Source: Reticulitermes lucifugus | Taxonomy: Eukaryota > Arthropoda > Insecta > Blattodea > Rhinotermitidae | Direction of reading: 5' to 3' | DNA: 64,000 nucleotides | Assembly: GCA_026260175.1 (NCBI GenBank) | Contig: JAKCWW010000096.1 | Coordinates: forward strand, 1-64,000 | In this document: piece by piece, positions 47,142 to 60,380 of the stretch | How the letters are laid out: every line of letters starts with the position of its first letter | Position numbering within the stretch: position 1 is the stretch's first letter | Notes under the pieces: model-generated | Told to the model about the DNA's origin: nothing | Database searches by the model: none | The model's input: the letters and a program-made list of their open reading frames with translations, nothing else | Made by a program: the position numbers and the translations under genes

Positions 47142-47224
47142 GCTCGATGCACTGTTATGGATCATTCAAAAAAGAATGCAGTTTATGTGCGCGTGCAATA
47201 TTTTAGCTATAAAAACAAACCATC

Positions 47225-47273
47225 ACTATACTATACTATACTATACTATACTATACTATACTAACTGCACTAT
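47225..47273. repeat. (ACTAT)n microsatellite
   Basis: Nearly ten perfect pentanucleotide units. Confidence 0.96.
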
Positions 47274-47538
47274 ACATGTGTCAATCTGCAAGGAATGATA
47301 TAAACTGTAATAATCTATGTTCAGAATATTTGGCCTCCAGACTGATAACGCAACAAATTTATGTAGTGAATTACAAAGTGCAAAGTGTGCATCACCACAA
47401 GATATTCTGAGTTTTATATGAAAAAAGAAAGCTTGTATCTAGTATTACAAATGTGTTAATTGCTTTATGCACCCTCTTGACACTCCTGTGTCTGTGGTCA
47501 CAATTGAGCGAAGCTCTTAGAAAGTAGAATTGTAAAGA

Positions 47539-47705
47539 CCAAGGTTCCACAAAATTTCCAAAAATATTGGAGCCATCTGAAAATCATAGGTATCAGAAGG
47601 GTGACATGAAGCAAGTTCCATACTGAGGACCGACAAATATTGGGAGCCACCCTACAAAATTTAGTCGCCCGGGCGACCCTGGCAGCCAGGATTTGTGCAC
47701 CCTTG
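47539..47705 (-). repeat. Small MITE-like repeat, copy 3
   Basis: The longest copy of the family. The reverse complement starts 'caagggtgcacaaatcctgg' and ends 'gtggaaccttgg', so the termini CAAGGGTGCACAAA and CAAGGTTCCACAAA are inverted repeats. It shares 'gggcgactaaatttt' and 'tatggaacttgcttcatg' with the copies at 17490 and 30495. Confidence 0.72.
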
Positions 47706-49809
47706 ATAAACAAATATTTACTATCAACCATAACAAAAGGAAGATTTGGTGGGCTTTGCACGCCATCAATATAACATGAAATTTTTCGGGAACTTGACTT
47801 CAAACAACCGGTTGCATACTGACCAGGACAAAAGTACGAAGAATTAAGTTTAATGAAAATTAGCGTCAATATATATAATATTAATAATATATGTAATAAT
47901 AATTGTATGCCTGTAGAAATTACCCGTTCAGGTGAAAGTATGAAAACAATCATAAGATAAAAATAGGGATTCAGTGGATTCAATATTATAAATGGCTTTT
48001 TAAGTGTTACAGAGACAATTAGGCCCTAGTAATGTAGTGCCTACATTATCTTATCAAAACTTAGGAAATCTGTGATTATAATGGTGTTGAATATTGAAGT
48101 CTTCTAGGACATGACATCATGTCAATTGCTGCCAGTCATTATGGTGTCAAATTCTAGAACACTTGAATGTTTATCGTAACGTACTTGCCGAGTATATTTA
48201 AGGGTTCTCATAGGGCGCCGAACACATTCTGACACAGGAAGCATTAACACTTTCCCACGCGCAAGATTATCTTAAGATACGTAACAAAACAAGGGCAGAA
48301 AAGAATAAAGTACTCCAGACTTGAACAGGCCTACATACAAACCTGTACATCAAAGTACAACGCACAGGCGTTAATGCCAAATTATCGCGAATGCAGTCAA
48401 AGAGCTACAAAATTGATCACACTGCTTTCAGACATTACTTATGTTTCTTAACAATATCTGTAATATAAAAGACAAAGTTCGATTGAATTGCTTATCACGA
48501 TGTGGTCATACTAGACAGGTCTGGCCAAATTACATTTAACTGACGATGTTTATTTTACACCTCAAAAAGTCGTTGAATATTTTGGGTGACAAACCATAAG
48601 GGCGGAGAGACAGGCACAGCATTTCCATTAAGCATTTTTTTTTGTAAAATATCTTTATTGCATTCAACCAGCATTTCTCCTTACAAAATAGGTTTCTTCA
48701 TTACTGCGTAGAAGAAAGTCGGAGAAACAAAACATATTTGTGCCCTTTGGGACCCTTAACATTAAATTCCTATTCTAAAATATTTTATTTACAATTGTAA
48801 AAAGCAGAGAAATGTAACTGCATTATAAACTTCCATAGCTTTCCCTCCAAATCTGTGTCGAAGTGTTTCACTGTCTTGTCAACCAGCCCGTCGGCATTAC
48901 ATTTGAAAGAAAAGTGTACGGCTACAAAATTTAAAACAAAAATAGAGGAGTTTGCCTTCCATATACAACAAATATGGAAAACAAGAAAGTAATCAGTAAG
49001 AGACCTGTCTGTTAAGGAAATCGATGCTTACTCAGACCGTTTCAAGACGTAACATATGGCACTCCACGCTGCATCCCATCGTCATGCTTGTGGCAGTTCA
49101 GTTCCTGTACAATACGCTTTTGTGATTTATCCTTCCCATAAACTTATGTTTATTGTCTCTTTTACGAGGATCAACAGGCAGAGGGAGCATGCCATGTGTG
49201 CGATGAAAATATGTCAACAGCTTTAGCCGTCCAGACTAACTGGGTGAACAAAGCCGAGTATAATATTAAAAGTGACCTTAACTAAATTAAGTGTGATGTG
49301 GATCGGATTTATGTAGCTTAAGATAGGTTCTATTGGCGGGTGCGTTCGTGTAAACTCGATAATAACCATCATGTTCCAGAACATGGGGAATTTATTGACC
49401 AGCTTAGCGACTGATAGCTTCTGAAGGATTCTGCTCGGAGTTATTAGTCGTCGAAGATTATCCACTGACGCTATATCAGTTAATAACATGATAGTGAGAA
49501 TCAGTAACTGAAGTGGCACTTGAGCCACGTTAAATTTAAAAAACGGGAGAAAATTTTCTCCATTGTGCTTCGCCCTCCATAACTACACGATGAACTGCAC
49601 CCAGTTCTCTCTCCACACGTGCAGTTGAGGTAAACCTTTGCTCCTTCTGGGTTATATTGAAGATACTGGGAGATGCAGCCTGTACTTTATTGTACATTGC
49701 TTACTCGGCCGTACGCCAAAGATAGGCACTGTGGGGATCTCATATTACTTCTACCGAGAGTTGTAAAACCAAATAAAACAAAAATGTAAGATATCTTACA
49801 TGCAGGGGC
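47706..49809. other. Stretch with nothing recognised
   Basis: AT-rich sequence without recognisable gene or repeat boundaries. Confidence 0.55.
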
Positions 49810-49950
49810 CTACAAATTTGCGGACGATTTGGAGGGTCTGTAGTTATCATATATACTACATATATTTATATTCATAATGTAGGTCCTGTCTACAGTATGT
49901 GTTCTCAACATAAAGTTACAGGCCCTGTAAATCGTCCGCTAATTTGTAGT
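49810..49950. repeat. Terminal-inverted-repeat element, about 141 bp
   Basis: The left arm 'ctacaaatttgcggacgatt' and the right arm, inverted 'ctacaaattagcggacgatt', match over about 33 bp with a few changes, around an AT-rich centre of about 75 bp. It has the architecture of a small MITE. The target duplication is unclear. Confidence 0.65.
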
Positions 49951-51018
49951 TATTCTGTATTTAAATTGTGCAGCAAATTTATAAATTAAAATAGCTCTTG
50001 AAATTTTTCACTTGCCCAACCAGAGCTTTCTAATTTAAAACTATGTGGTTATAGCCTATTATCAGAAACTTTAAGAGACCTATTGGTTTACAAGTCAAAA
50101 TTTGAAGAGATTTCTACAGCAATTAGTTCTAAACAGTTCTAAAATGCATTGCGATGAAAAAGAAATTGATAACTCTGATCCTAACTCCTTGAAATAGATA
50201 AAGACTTTCTTTCTTCGTAATCCAGCATACTCCTTTTAAGACAGTTCAATATTTATATACTAATCTTAGAATAATACCGTAGGTATCCATCGCTTTATAC
50301 AGGTCTACACACAGTCTCGTATTGTATGTGTTATCATTTCTTTCAATTACAACACACCATAACAAACAATGCAGTGTCCACGGCACTAACACGACACGAG
50401 ATAAACACAGTGAAGGTAAATTGCAGGAAATTAAACGAAATTAATTTACGAGGAAAATAAGCTGCAATCTTAATCAAAGGCGCCCTTATTACAAGTGCAA
50501 CTTAAAATGCGACAAAAACACACTTTATCAAAATTTCTGTTCTTAATTTTTGAATAATCACAGCACATTTCTTTCCTCACCATTCATGCCAAACCAGTTA
50601 CGTGTTAAAAGTGAATAAATGCAGTACTGAATCAGACAAATGCAGTGAGTACTGCGACAGGCAGTCTTGGTTGCTGTCATCAAAACTTGCTGCACAGTCT
50701 GCTGCTGTTCTAGTAGTTCACTTCGAAATTTCGCTTACGTCACCGCTAGTTCTTTTACTATTATGGTTGTGTGCCAGTTCTTGGCTACGTAAGGATTTAG
50801 CCGAGACCAATGCAGTATGTCACAAGATCAGTCACTCAGATTTATTAAATGTCACCGCAGCCGAACAGGAGCCCCAGTCGTAGTGGCATTTGTTGATTCT
50901 GATTCACTGATTTATTTTCAATTCAATTTCTCTGCAACAGTGTCATACAGGGACGAGAAAAAACTTTTAAAACGCTTAAACGTTCCTTGCAGCATGTGAG
51001 TGTTTGCGGGAAAAAATC

Positions 51019-51484
51019 TAGACTCCTCGTTGTGTATACTTCAAGTGATCATGTGCCACCGGTCTACTCATAGACTCCTCGTTGTGTATACTTCAAGTGA
51101 TCATGTGCCACCGGTCTACTCATAGACTCCTCGTTGTGTATANNNNNNNNNNNNNNNNNNNNNNNNNNNNNNNNNNNNNNNNNNNNNNNNNNNNNNNNNN
51201 NNNNNNNNNNNNNNNNNNNNNNNNNNNNNNNNNNNNNNNNNNNNNNNNNNNNNNNNNNNNNNNNNNNNNNNNNNNNNNNNNNNCTCGTTGTGTATACTTC
51301 AAGTGATCATGTGCCACCGGTCTACTCATAGACTCCCCGTTGTGTATACTTCAAGTGATCATGTGCCACCGGTCTACTCATAGACTTCTCGTTGTGTATA
51401 CTTCAAGTGATCATGTGCCACCGGTCTACTCATAGACTCCCCGTTGTGTATACTTCAAGTGATCATGTGCCACCGGTCTACTCA
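51019..51484. repeat. 52-bp minisatellite with an internal gap
   Basis: Units start at 51019, 51071 and 51123, then after a gap at 51329, 51381 and 51433. The copies are almost identical (a C/T variant in 'gactcctcg'/'gactccccg'). About nine copies in total. The register across the gap is off by two bases. Confidence 0.95.
51143..51283. other. Assembly gap (141 N)
   Basis: It lies wholly within the 52-bp minisatellite. The surrounding register suggests the true length is about 143 plus or minus whole units. Confidence 0.99.
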
Positions 51485-52962
51485 TGAAGTCTACAAAATT
51501 TACGCATGCTCTACGTCAGGCTTTTACGAAACAATTTAGGCAAAATTACGAAGTAGAATGTCTTTATCGAATGCTAGTGTCTAAGTGTTGCAGTAACCTT
51601 TACAATCCTAAAGATATTGCGAGTGTTTAGAAATGTATTATTCACGGCACATTTAAGACGGAAGTTCATAAGTCGAATGTCGCTGTCAAATGTTGGCACT
51701 CCCTTTTTGCGTTCGGAAGGTTCCGGTTCCTTCATGTGTAAGTGTATTATGGAACGACGTTGTCAATTGCTGAGCTTTTATAACTTTAAGACTTGCGGTA
51801 TCACTTCGACAAAGATAATGATGACGTTGATTGAGCGAGCTGACAGATTGGAAGCAATTAGCTTCCTAGGAATCTCTCCAAAATGCATACAACCAGCTGT
51901 CCTTGAAAAATGTACACCTCGGCCTATAAAAACGTACGCGCTGGTTGTGGCATGTAAAGATCATTATTTTGGAGTGAGGTCAACAAATAATTAAAGTCTG
52001 TCCGAGGAGAGGTTTGGACAAAACTTGGATAAATTTGTCCCGTTTTCAATAAAATGTGTAACAAATAAGTGCATAACATCTCAATAAAATCTTTACGAGG
52101 GATTTAGTGCCGCCAAAGAGATGGACGAACGGAGAGCAAAGCTATACAAGTGAAGCAAGGTGCGAATTCTGAAAAGTGACTGATAGCTGCACCCCTGTTT
52201 CAAATTGCCATATTATTTAACAAGAAGGCCATAATATAAGGAAAACATATCCAAAGAAACGAATTTCTTCTTATGTCTGGAATACTAACGTATCTATTCA
52301 AAGTTAAGCCTGCAGGCTAACATTTTTCATTTCTGCATTTCCGAGGCTGCATTCTGTATATTAAACCTTTATAGAACATATAAAGGATGAGTTACCTGAA
52401 TAGTTTTATCACGCTCAGGGCAGGTGCAAAAACGCATGTCACTCTGGTGTGCCGTGCTATACTGTGAAGACAGAAATATAATGGACTGATACCCCATACT
52501 AGGAGAAGGATCGAATTTCGTAACAGGTTACATTAAACAAAACCTTAAAATAATTAACAATAAGTACGACGAAAAAGTAGATATAACAACAAGAGACATT
52601 AGTCATGAGCAATGGATGGACAAAATTTGACAATTGGGTCATTGGCGGCGCGGAGGCTCAGGTTTAATCCATCTCATAAAGGAATAATAGTCGCGTGAAA
52701 AACACAGAGAGGTTCGTCAAGTGCTCCAGGCATTCGTAGTTTGAACACTTCCTGGTAATACTGCATTATGATATTACATGCTCCGAAATGTTTGCCCACA
52801 CCTCATTTAGCCAAGCATAACAAACAGGAAGGCGTTGAACATTACGGGTGTCAAAAGACCACAATATTTTTCCGCATAATCGGCCTCTGGTTCTTCCGAA
52901 TATTAGTGACCACTGGCAACTGCCTTGTTTACCATTGTTAGGGTAAATTTGTAACAGCACAA

Positions 52963-53180
52963 CGGATGTCGCACGGAGCTGGTAGCAATCCTGCTTCGTT
53001 TTCAGGAGGACCCGGTTTCAAACACGGCCCGGAAACCAGCTCTTTTGAGGTTTTCATTATTGTCTCAATCCTTCCAGGCAAATGCCTGGATGTACTTCAA
53101 AACAGGCCAAAACCTCATCCCTCAACAGCCTTGCCACTTCATTAGTCACAAATTATTCGACGCTATAAATATTTACTGAG
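52963..53180 (+). mobile_element. SINE-D copy
   Basis: It has 'gagctggtagcaatcctgc' (A-box area), 'acccggtttcaaacac' (B-box area), 'tccttccaggcaaatgcctg' and 'aaaacaggccaaaacctc'. It is the most complete member of the family here. Confidence 0.8.
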
Positions 53181-53486
53181 TAGAGTCCCATTAAGCAGCA
53201 AGTTCAGAAAACACTCATTATTATGTAAATTCAGAACAATATATTTAAATACCTGCACATGAGAATATGTGATAATTAAGGCAACTGTAATATCAGATAC
53301 AGAAATAACTACACAGATTCTGATAGAACGTCTTCAAAGTTTGAATTTGGAGATAATGCATCCAGCAGCAACAAATTCTGTCCCGTTAATGAGTATAAAA
53401 ATAAGAAAATATTTCTTAAGTCTTAAACAAACGGCAGCTACATTATGTTCCTGAAAGTTTTTAATATATGTATATGATGATGAAAG

Positions 53487-53488
53487 TA

Positions 53489-53519
<31 letters not shown>

Positions 53520-53528
53520 AATTATAAT
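53487..53528. repeat. (AAT)n/(ATT)n self-complementary microsatellite
   Basis: An AAT run turns into an ATT run, so the tract is also an inverted repeat. Confidence 0.93.
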
Positions 53529-56336
53529 TTTGGAAAAAGAAATTCGTTTTTCCTGCCCGATGCAATGGTCAAAGTGAGGTTAAATTAGTATTCAAAGGAC
53601 ACCTCTTAAAAATGTTTGTGAAACTTTGTTATTCAAGAGCTGTATAAGATATAGAACACTAATTAAAATGCATAAATCTGGAAAGGCTGTCTGAGTTAAA
53701 GGGTGGCTCATGGAAGATTCACCTTTAAAGAAACACACTGTTTTAATTGAAGAAGGTTTTGTAAGTTCGCAGGTGAGTGACCTGAGGGGGCTATGACCAC
53801 TTAACCAGTGCTGCGGCATTTTGTGTTGAAAAGTGCAACATCCATAACCGTGATGTCACAGAGCACGTGGACCGGTACGAAAATTATGTGACTTATTCCT
53901 CGTGTAGCGTGCTTCCTCAAATTTCAGCTTGTTGAGGAAGATAATTCTGAGGCCGAGTTTTCACAGCGAACAACCTGTACGTGACTCGTGTTACGAAAGC
54001 ACTGCAATGCAAGAAGGGATTATGAAACGTTCATAAAAACGCAGGAAATGAGCATTAAGTTACGACCACACAAACCATCCATATACGTATGTCATGTCTT
54101 GAGGGTCCGCGAGTCCTTCTAATGGAGGAAATCCGTAGCTTCTTCGTTTCTTGCTTTACTTGCAGTACTTTCTCCACTAAATAGATCATAATTATGGCTT
54201 CTAATATTCGGATGGAAAAGGCTGGCTTAGAGGAACAGACCTCAGGGAGGAAAGGGGTACCACACACCTCCGAATGTGAATAAGTGGCCTACACTCCTAA
54301 GAACAAAAAGATTTTTATATTATTTATTTATAAACATATAGCATAAAACAATATGATATTAAAATCCTGATAAAAATATAAATTTAAAAATCGTACGCAC
54401 AAGAACTTATTTTTTACAAATTTTAGATAATGGTGTCCACTCAGTTTAGCGAAGATTCACGGGCCCCCAACCCTTTTCTTTGCATATGTGCACATGTATA
54501 ACAGCTTTATCGGTTTTCATTTACGAATTTTTAATTTGCATATGAAGTTTATATACTCAGTCTTGTATTCCATGCTTCGTGGCACACCTGGCAAAAACTT
54601 GCGTCATAAAACTAGATGCGAATTACTGCACTAGATGTTAGTCGCTTGGCTCGATGTGTCTAATATTTCGGAGAGTAAAGCTAAACCTCTACTTAAGCTG
54701 GCAGCCCTATATCAAAGTCCGAGCAGACATAATAAGTAACCTACAGCACACAAACATATCTTCTATTTTTCAAAGTTATACTCTAGCTCATCTGCTTAAG
54801 AACGACACGCGTCTCAAAAGTATGTTCGTAACTTGGAGTAAATTTCTCCGCACAAGACGTAATGTAAGTGGATTCCTATTCTTACTAAAAAAAAAGTGTT
54901 GAGCGCATAATTTAGAACAGAACTTCCTGTCGTCCGAAATGAGCCCACATTCGAGACCCACTGCTGTCGACACAGCTTTATTCACTTTCTCACCTTACAT
55001 TTCTTACCCCAGGGATGAACACCAAGGATTTGAGGTCGGGTGCACCGCTGAGCTCATAACAATGAAGGCATAGATCCCTTCTTCAGGGTACTAATGGGAG
55101 GAACTCCGGCAACAATAAAATACTCGACGGTTTTGTGGTAAGGATGACACTTAATGAGGTCACAATGAACTATTATTAAATTACTACAATTACTGGGGCA
55201 GAAAATTGACAGTTCCTTACAACACTGTCACTTTCTCACTGCAGGCGGTTGAGTTGCTAAGTCTGCACCTGCTCTCGGTAAAGAAAAATAACCGAAATCA
55301 GTATGTGACGTAACGGTGACAGACTGACAACTGTGAGAAATCACACCCTCCGTCACATCAGTATTCGCGTTACACAAGTCATATTTATGACAAAAGATTT
55401 TTCAACCAACCAAATGGGTCCTTTCGCCGTTGGTTGGCAAAACTTTCACAGAGGACACTGAGTAACTATCACTGGTTGAAATTAATTAAAATCGCTCGGA
55501 ACGAAATGCCGTCCAGCGGAAGACGCTGGAAACGTGACATGCGGCTTCGGCTCAATGGGTTAGAAACAAAATGAACTTTAAATATAAGGCACATTAAAAT
55601 TATCGGAAGATAATTTTGGGGTTCATCAAAGGGTACAGTCCAAATGGCCTGGTTTCGTGACGCTTAAAAGTTTCGGGACTCTTTCCAATTTACAGTGGAA
55701 GATACGCCTAAACTTTCAGGTTTGTCAAAATTGAATTTTTAAATGTCTCCATGTTCACATAACGTAGCGGTTGATTTCCGTGGGAAACAAACCTGATGCT
55801 CTGCCACAAACGAAATATAATAGCAAAATCTGTACAAATACGTGTAATATAATATTATCACATATCTCCTGTTTAAATAATATAATGTGAACTTTATGTC
55901 TACAGTTACAGAAAACAGTTTTCTGTTTAAGTAATTTTATTCATATGACTGCATACCCTAAAACGTGCATAAATGAATTTGTTCGTACGGGTTCATGTGT
56001 GCGGGCTGTTCGCAACTGGGTTTTAAAAAGTAGAGAAGCCAGTGTATTTATTGTAAGCACAATGTGCTCCAGAGTGCGTCATAGTGACTGTGTTTGTAAT
56101 CTGCCGACGGAATTTTAACAGCTGCTCTCGTTCCCAGTTCACTACACTGTTGTAAAATTCCTTCTCGTATTATGATGTACAGAATAAACCGTGTTGTACA
56201 AATAAAACATAAAGCCATTGAACATAAACTGTTTTCAAACGGAAACACCTCAAAAGGACGGAGTGTGCCAGGGCCTCATTCATAAGTGAATGCGTAGCAA
56301 CAAACCTGGTACGTACAAGGACAACAGCCACAGTAA
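53529..56336. other. Stretch with nothing recognised
   Basis: No gene, RNA gene or repeat boundary that I can support. Confidence 0.55.
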
Positions 56337-56678
56337 TCACTTCTGCACATTTCTTACAAGAAATGAGTGAGGAATTTTGTCTGCCACACTAACCACTGAA
56401 TGGTAAGATTCTGCAGGGGCTTCGGCCAGCATTACTGAATATATCCTTCTGTTCGTCCAGCACTGTTGGTGAGGGCCATATGCAGAACAAGAGAGATGCC
56501 AGTTAAATGTAAATTTGCCTTTGTGTGTAAGCACCACACTGTAGAAAGGGAGATACGATGTACATTCCTCAGACTTCGGCACAAGATAAATAACAGTTTC
56601 GACTGCCTTCACCTGGTTAAGGGCTCCTCTTAACCACGTCAAAGCCTGTAATAAAAATAAAACTGTTACAAAAGACAT
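56337..56678 (-). CDS. Unrecognised 113-codon open frame (doubtful)
   Basis: An ATG-initiated frame starting MSFVTVLFLLQALTWLRGAL, which has the hydrophobic make-up of a signal peptide or membrane anchor. It continues through VETVIYLVPKSEECTSYLPF to the end KIPHSFLVRNVQK, with three cysteines. A TATAAAA lies about 35 bases before the ATG. Alternatively a good acceptor (TTTTATTTTTATTACAG) at 56646 would make it an internal exon starting ALTW. I recognise no family, and a frame of this length can occur by chance in 64 kb. Confidence 0.15.
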   Translation of the reverse strand: MSFVTVLFLLQALTWLRGALNQVKAVETVIYLVPKSEECTSYLPFYSVVLTHKGKFTFNWHLSCSAYGPHQQCWTNRRIYSVMLAEAPAESYHSVVSVADKIPHSFLVRNVQK

Positions 56679-57931
56679 GTTCTATGTTTTCGTCGGTTCA
56701 CAACACGATATTTTATAACAGCGTACCACATTCAAATTTATTTAACACCGAGTAATTTTACATGATGATTGCTGTAAGGGAGTATGAGACAGAATGCTGC
56801 GGTGAGACATGTGAAAGCGCTTGTCCGTAGGGACCAAGAAAATTCACGACAAACCTGTACGAACTGCAGGTTATATAGGAGAAATTCGAAGTGGATAGTT
56901 CCCGAACATAAGTCAGATTCATCCTCTCCTTGCCACCTTGCTCGATTTAGGCGTATTTTAAGAAACCTAATGGCTAGTAAAGTATACACAATTTATTTTA
57001 AGGGAGGTAATTTTAAAAGCAAACAAACTTCTGGGACTAAACCTCCAACGAAAACAAAAGTTTATTACCATTTATAAATCAACTACATTCTTCACATAAA
57101 TGTTGGTGCTTTAAACCTCTAAATACCTTTGAATTAATATTCTCAGAAAGTTACTTCATTATGGCGTACAGAAATTTCGATTATGAGACCGGGGGACAAA
57201 GTCCGCACATTTCTTTCCCACGACACACGGTACTGGATACAACGCGTGAAAATGCCAGAGAAAACTCCAAATCAACCTTTGCCAGGATTTAAGGTTTCCA
57301 CCTAGAAAGTATCTATACGCAAGTCACACATGCTGTGTAATAATTCTCAGTGTGTGAGACTGTGTTTAGCAGCAGTAATTGTCTAACTGCTGGAATAAGT
57401 GCCATGGTTCTTTCTCCCAGTGTGGGTTTCTCCCTTGAATTCAACTTCCCGGCGCTAAGCGGAAAGCAGACCGACTCCTACATGCAGCAAATGCAGGCAC
57501 TGACGAAATCCAACACCATAAATTGCAAAGTCCGAAAACAAACTGATATTACGAGATCCGATCGATCTAGAAGCAATTACGCGTAGAACTCGTAATGAAA
57601 TTACAGCACTACTGATTGGATTTCTACTTGTACAGACCTATCAGTATTACGATTGTTTTATTTTAATTTTGCGAAGAAATTCTGAAGTACAAATTATGTA
57701 TACAATAGAATTATTGGATATAATCTCAAAGATTCTTAGGGTTGCCATATTTCTAAGTTTTAACTCGTACATATTATTTCATGCATACTATGTAGATACT
57801 GCAACACTTCACAGACAAGTTTATCCTGAATAACATTTACAAATTCAATTCCTACCGCGCAGTAAACATACTCCGTCTCATAAGATCTGCGCTCTTCTGG
57901 GATATTACGCGGCGTCGTGTGGTAATTGATT

Positions 57932-57974
57932 ACCGACGTTTCGGGACAACGTATCGTTTCCATCTTCAAGGGTC
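57932..57974 (-). other. Hammerhead-like core motif (degenerate)
   Basis: The minus strand reads ACCCTTGAAGA, a segment with GGA...TCC pairing, then CGAAACGTCGGT. ACC and GGT could pair as a short helix I. There is one departure from CUGANGA, and the loop-less ACGU leaves no room for helix III. A relative of the motif at 62442. Confidence 0.3.
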
Positions 57975-58647
57975 AAGAGTCTTGACCTTTGACATCAACT
58001 GCTCATGTAGAACCCAGCGCCATGGTTTTACTTAGTTAAAAATTTATGTACAGGAATTTTCACGCTTAGGTGATTGTTTGTAGAGAGACATAGCAACCAC
58101 TCAGAAATGTACAGAATCTAGGATTTCGTATACAAGAAACTGAAGTCGCCAGTTCGGGCAACTTTCGAATGACAGTCCGACATATTAGTGTCGTATAATC
58201 ACGATCGGTAACAGAAATTTGTTTCCAGAAATATGAGGAATATGGGCTACCCTGGCCTCTATGGGGGCAGAATCATCTACCCGCGGAAGAAAGCCACAAA
58301 TAACATAAATGAAACTCCTAATAAAACAACAGAAAATACTGGACAGGTAGCTTACAGAGCCCGTTTCATGTCCCTCTTCTTCTTCGTTCATTATGTTTAT
58401 AATTCTATGCTATTCCGCCACCTGATTTCACCCATGGCTTCTTCGGCTATTCCTGTGAATAATACAACAACAACAACAGAAACAAAGTCTTAATGGCTTT
58501 TAGTTTTCTTCATCCGAATTTCAAAGCTACAAAGAACTAAATTCAAATTTCGATAAGTAACCAGATTACATTTCCAGCAGTAAGTTGGCCTGAATGTTGA
58601 CAAACGTGTTCATTGGAAGTCGAAGTATATACACGTACTCTTTCGAG

Positions 58648-58705
58648 CAGACACTGACAGACAGACAGAACAGACAGTCAGACAGACAGACAGAACAGAC
58701 AGACA
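58648..58705. repeat. (CAGA)n microsatellite
   Basis: Tandem CAGA units with a few interruptions. Confidence 0.92.
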
Positions 58706-59807
58706 TATGAAGACTGGTTTCAACATATTTGACGATGCTGGCAAAGAAAAGAGGTGGAAACTTCACCGAAAAAAAATATTTGTCACCGGGACAGATGTAT
58801 TTCTGCTCACATTCACTGCGATGGCAACAAATATTGAGCATACTTCTTTATGTGCGAAGGAACACCAAGTATGACACAGACAAACATCCATAATAAGTCT
58901 TTGTGACCCATTTAGCAGACTTTCACCTAGAATGATGACAAGGACTGGCCGTACAATACAGACGCATATTGGTCGTTAGAGTGACACAAAGTTATTAACT
59001 GTGTAATGGAGTAAGCCTACTTACTGAAAGGTTACATGTTTTAAGGTAACATTTCCTTTACGGCCCAAGGTCTTCATACCTCCATTATCCATAGAAATCC
59101 TAAACATTTTGAAGAAATACGGGTATGTGTTTAATTTTGGTGCCCTACTTTGTATCTCACCGAATTTTTTTTCTAAGAAGGATATGCAGTTGAACAAAAA
59201 TTATGCCACGAATCCTCGGACTCATATCTGAACAACTTATATGAATGCATATACTTATCACCTAATCCATGACACGCATATTGTGTTAAATTGTTTCGCA
59301 GTTCCCACACACACAAAAAAAAAATAAACGGAGACAATATTAAAACTGTACAGCACTGTGGTGATTATATATGCCACCTGCTCCAAGTATGACAAAATCG
59401 GGATCTTTCCCACACAGTGTATTTGCGGATTCTATATTATCCTCATAATAAGCAACAATTAACCACCAAAATATCAACAACTTGCTGTTTTAATAGAGGT
59501 GTATTGTGTTTTCTAAGATGCAGGAACTGGGGATTTGACAGTTTCCAAAAAAGAAGTTGTAAGAATGTGTATATTAACTTTCCCATACCTATGAATCTGT
59601 TATAGTGTATATGAAAACATGAAAACACTTGAATGGATTTTAACTTACTTTACTACTGGGCATGTATAATAACTTCGTCTAACAAATCCTAGTTGACACG
59701 ATGACTTCCTAACAAGAGCAAAAAAATTGCCAACAACACAATTAGTAAGGGTTATATGTTTAATTTGTCAATATGGTCATCTTCAGGCCAATAGTACAAA
59801 ACACATT

Positions 59808-59841
59808 AAAGGAATTGTGTACAATTGTGCACAATTCCTTT
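59808..59841. repeat. 34-bp palindrome
   Basis: Sixteen of seventeen pairs match, the exception being a T-G. It lies about 25 bp downstream of a degenerate CTGAAGA-type motif (minus strand, 59780-59787). Confidence 0.9.
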
Positions 59842-60380
59842 TATTCCAAAAACAGTTTAGAAAATATGGTTATTCAAATTTCACCAAACACAAAATACAT
59901 AACTGGTCACTGTAACTGGAATATGTGGTATTTACTAACTTGACGTTATTCTGGGCTTAATTACAGTGTAAATAATCAACATGTAGTGACAATTGTTTTG
60001 GAAGAAACAAGCCTGAAGACGGGGATCGAACTTGTCCTCGTCACGTACTGTGTTATATTTCAATACATACGATGGAAAAGTCCAAAACGTCTGTGACTTC
60101 AAATGTCATACTCCATCGTCAGAACTATACAGAGCAGAAATACGACACGGTGATAATGCAGATTGTTCAGATAACATCGGACAAATTTAAAGTAAACGAA
60201 TTCTCATGTAAGAAATAAGTTCTTCCCAAAAATAAAATAAAATTACAATAGTACTAATAGATATGGGGAAACATACATCTAAGTAACAGAAAAGCGGGTT
60301 TTGAATTCTGCTCGGAAATCCAAGTTCCGTACGTTACGCCATCTGGGAGAAACGGTCAGCTGGAACATGCTGAAATTTGA

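Noticed and set aside
50602-50883. A 93-codon plus-strand frame with a hydrophobic stretch
   Set aside because: No recognisable family, no convincing start context, no flanking exons; judged to be chance.
52396-52461. A 66-bp exon-like piece on the minus strand (YSTAHQSDMRFCTC...) between a good acceptor and a GTAACT donor
   Set aside because: The borders look good and it is phase 0-0 like the expected upstream Oaz exon, but the Cys pattern does not make a C2H2 finger and does not match the ZNF423 N-terminus. Splice-like borders this short occur by chance or in repeats.
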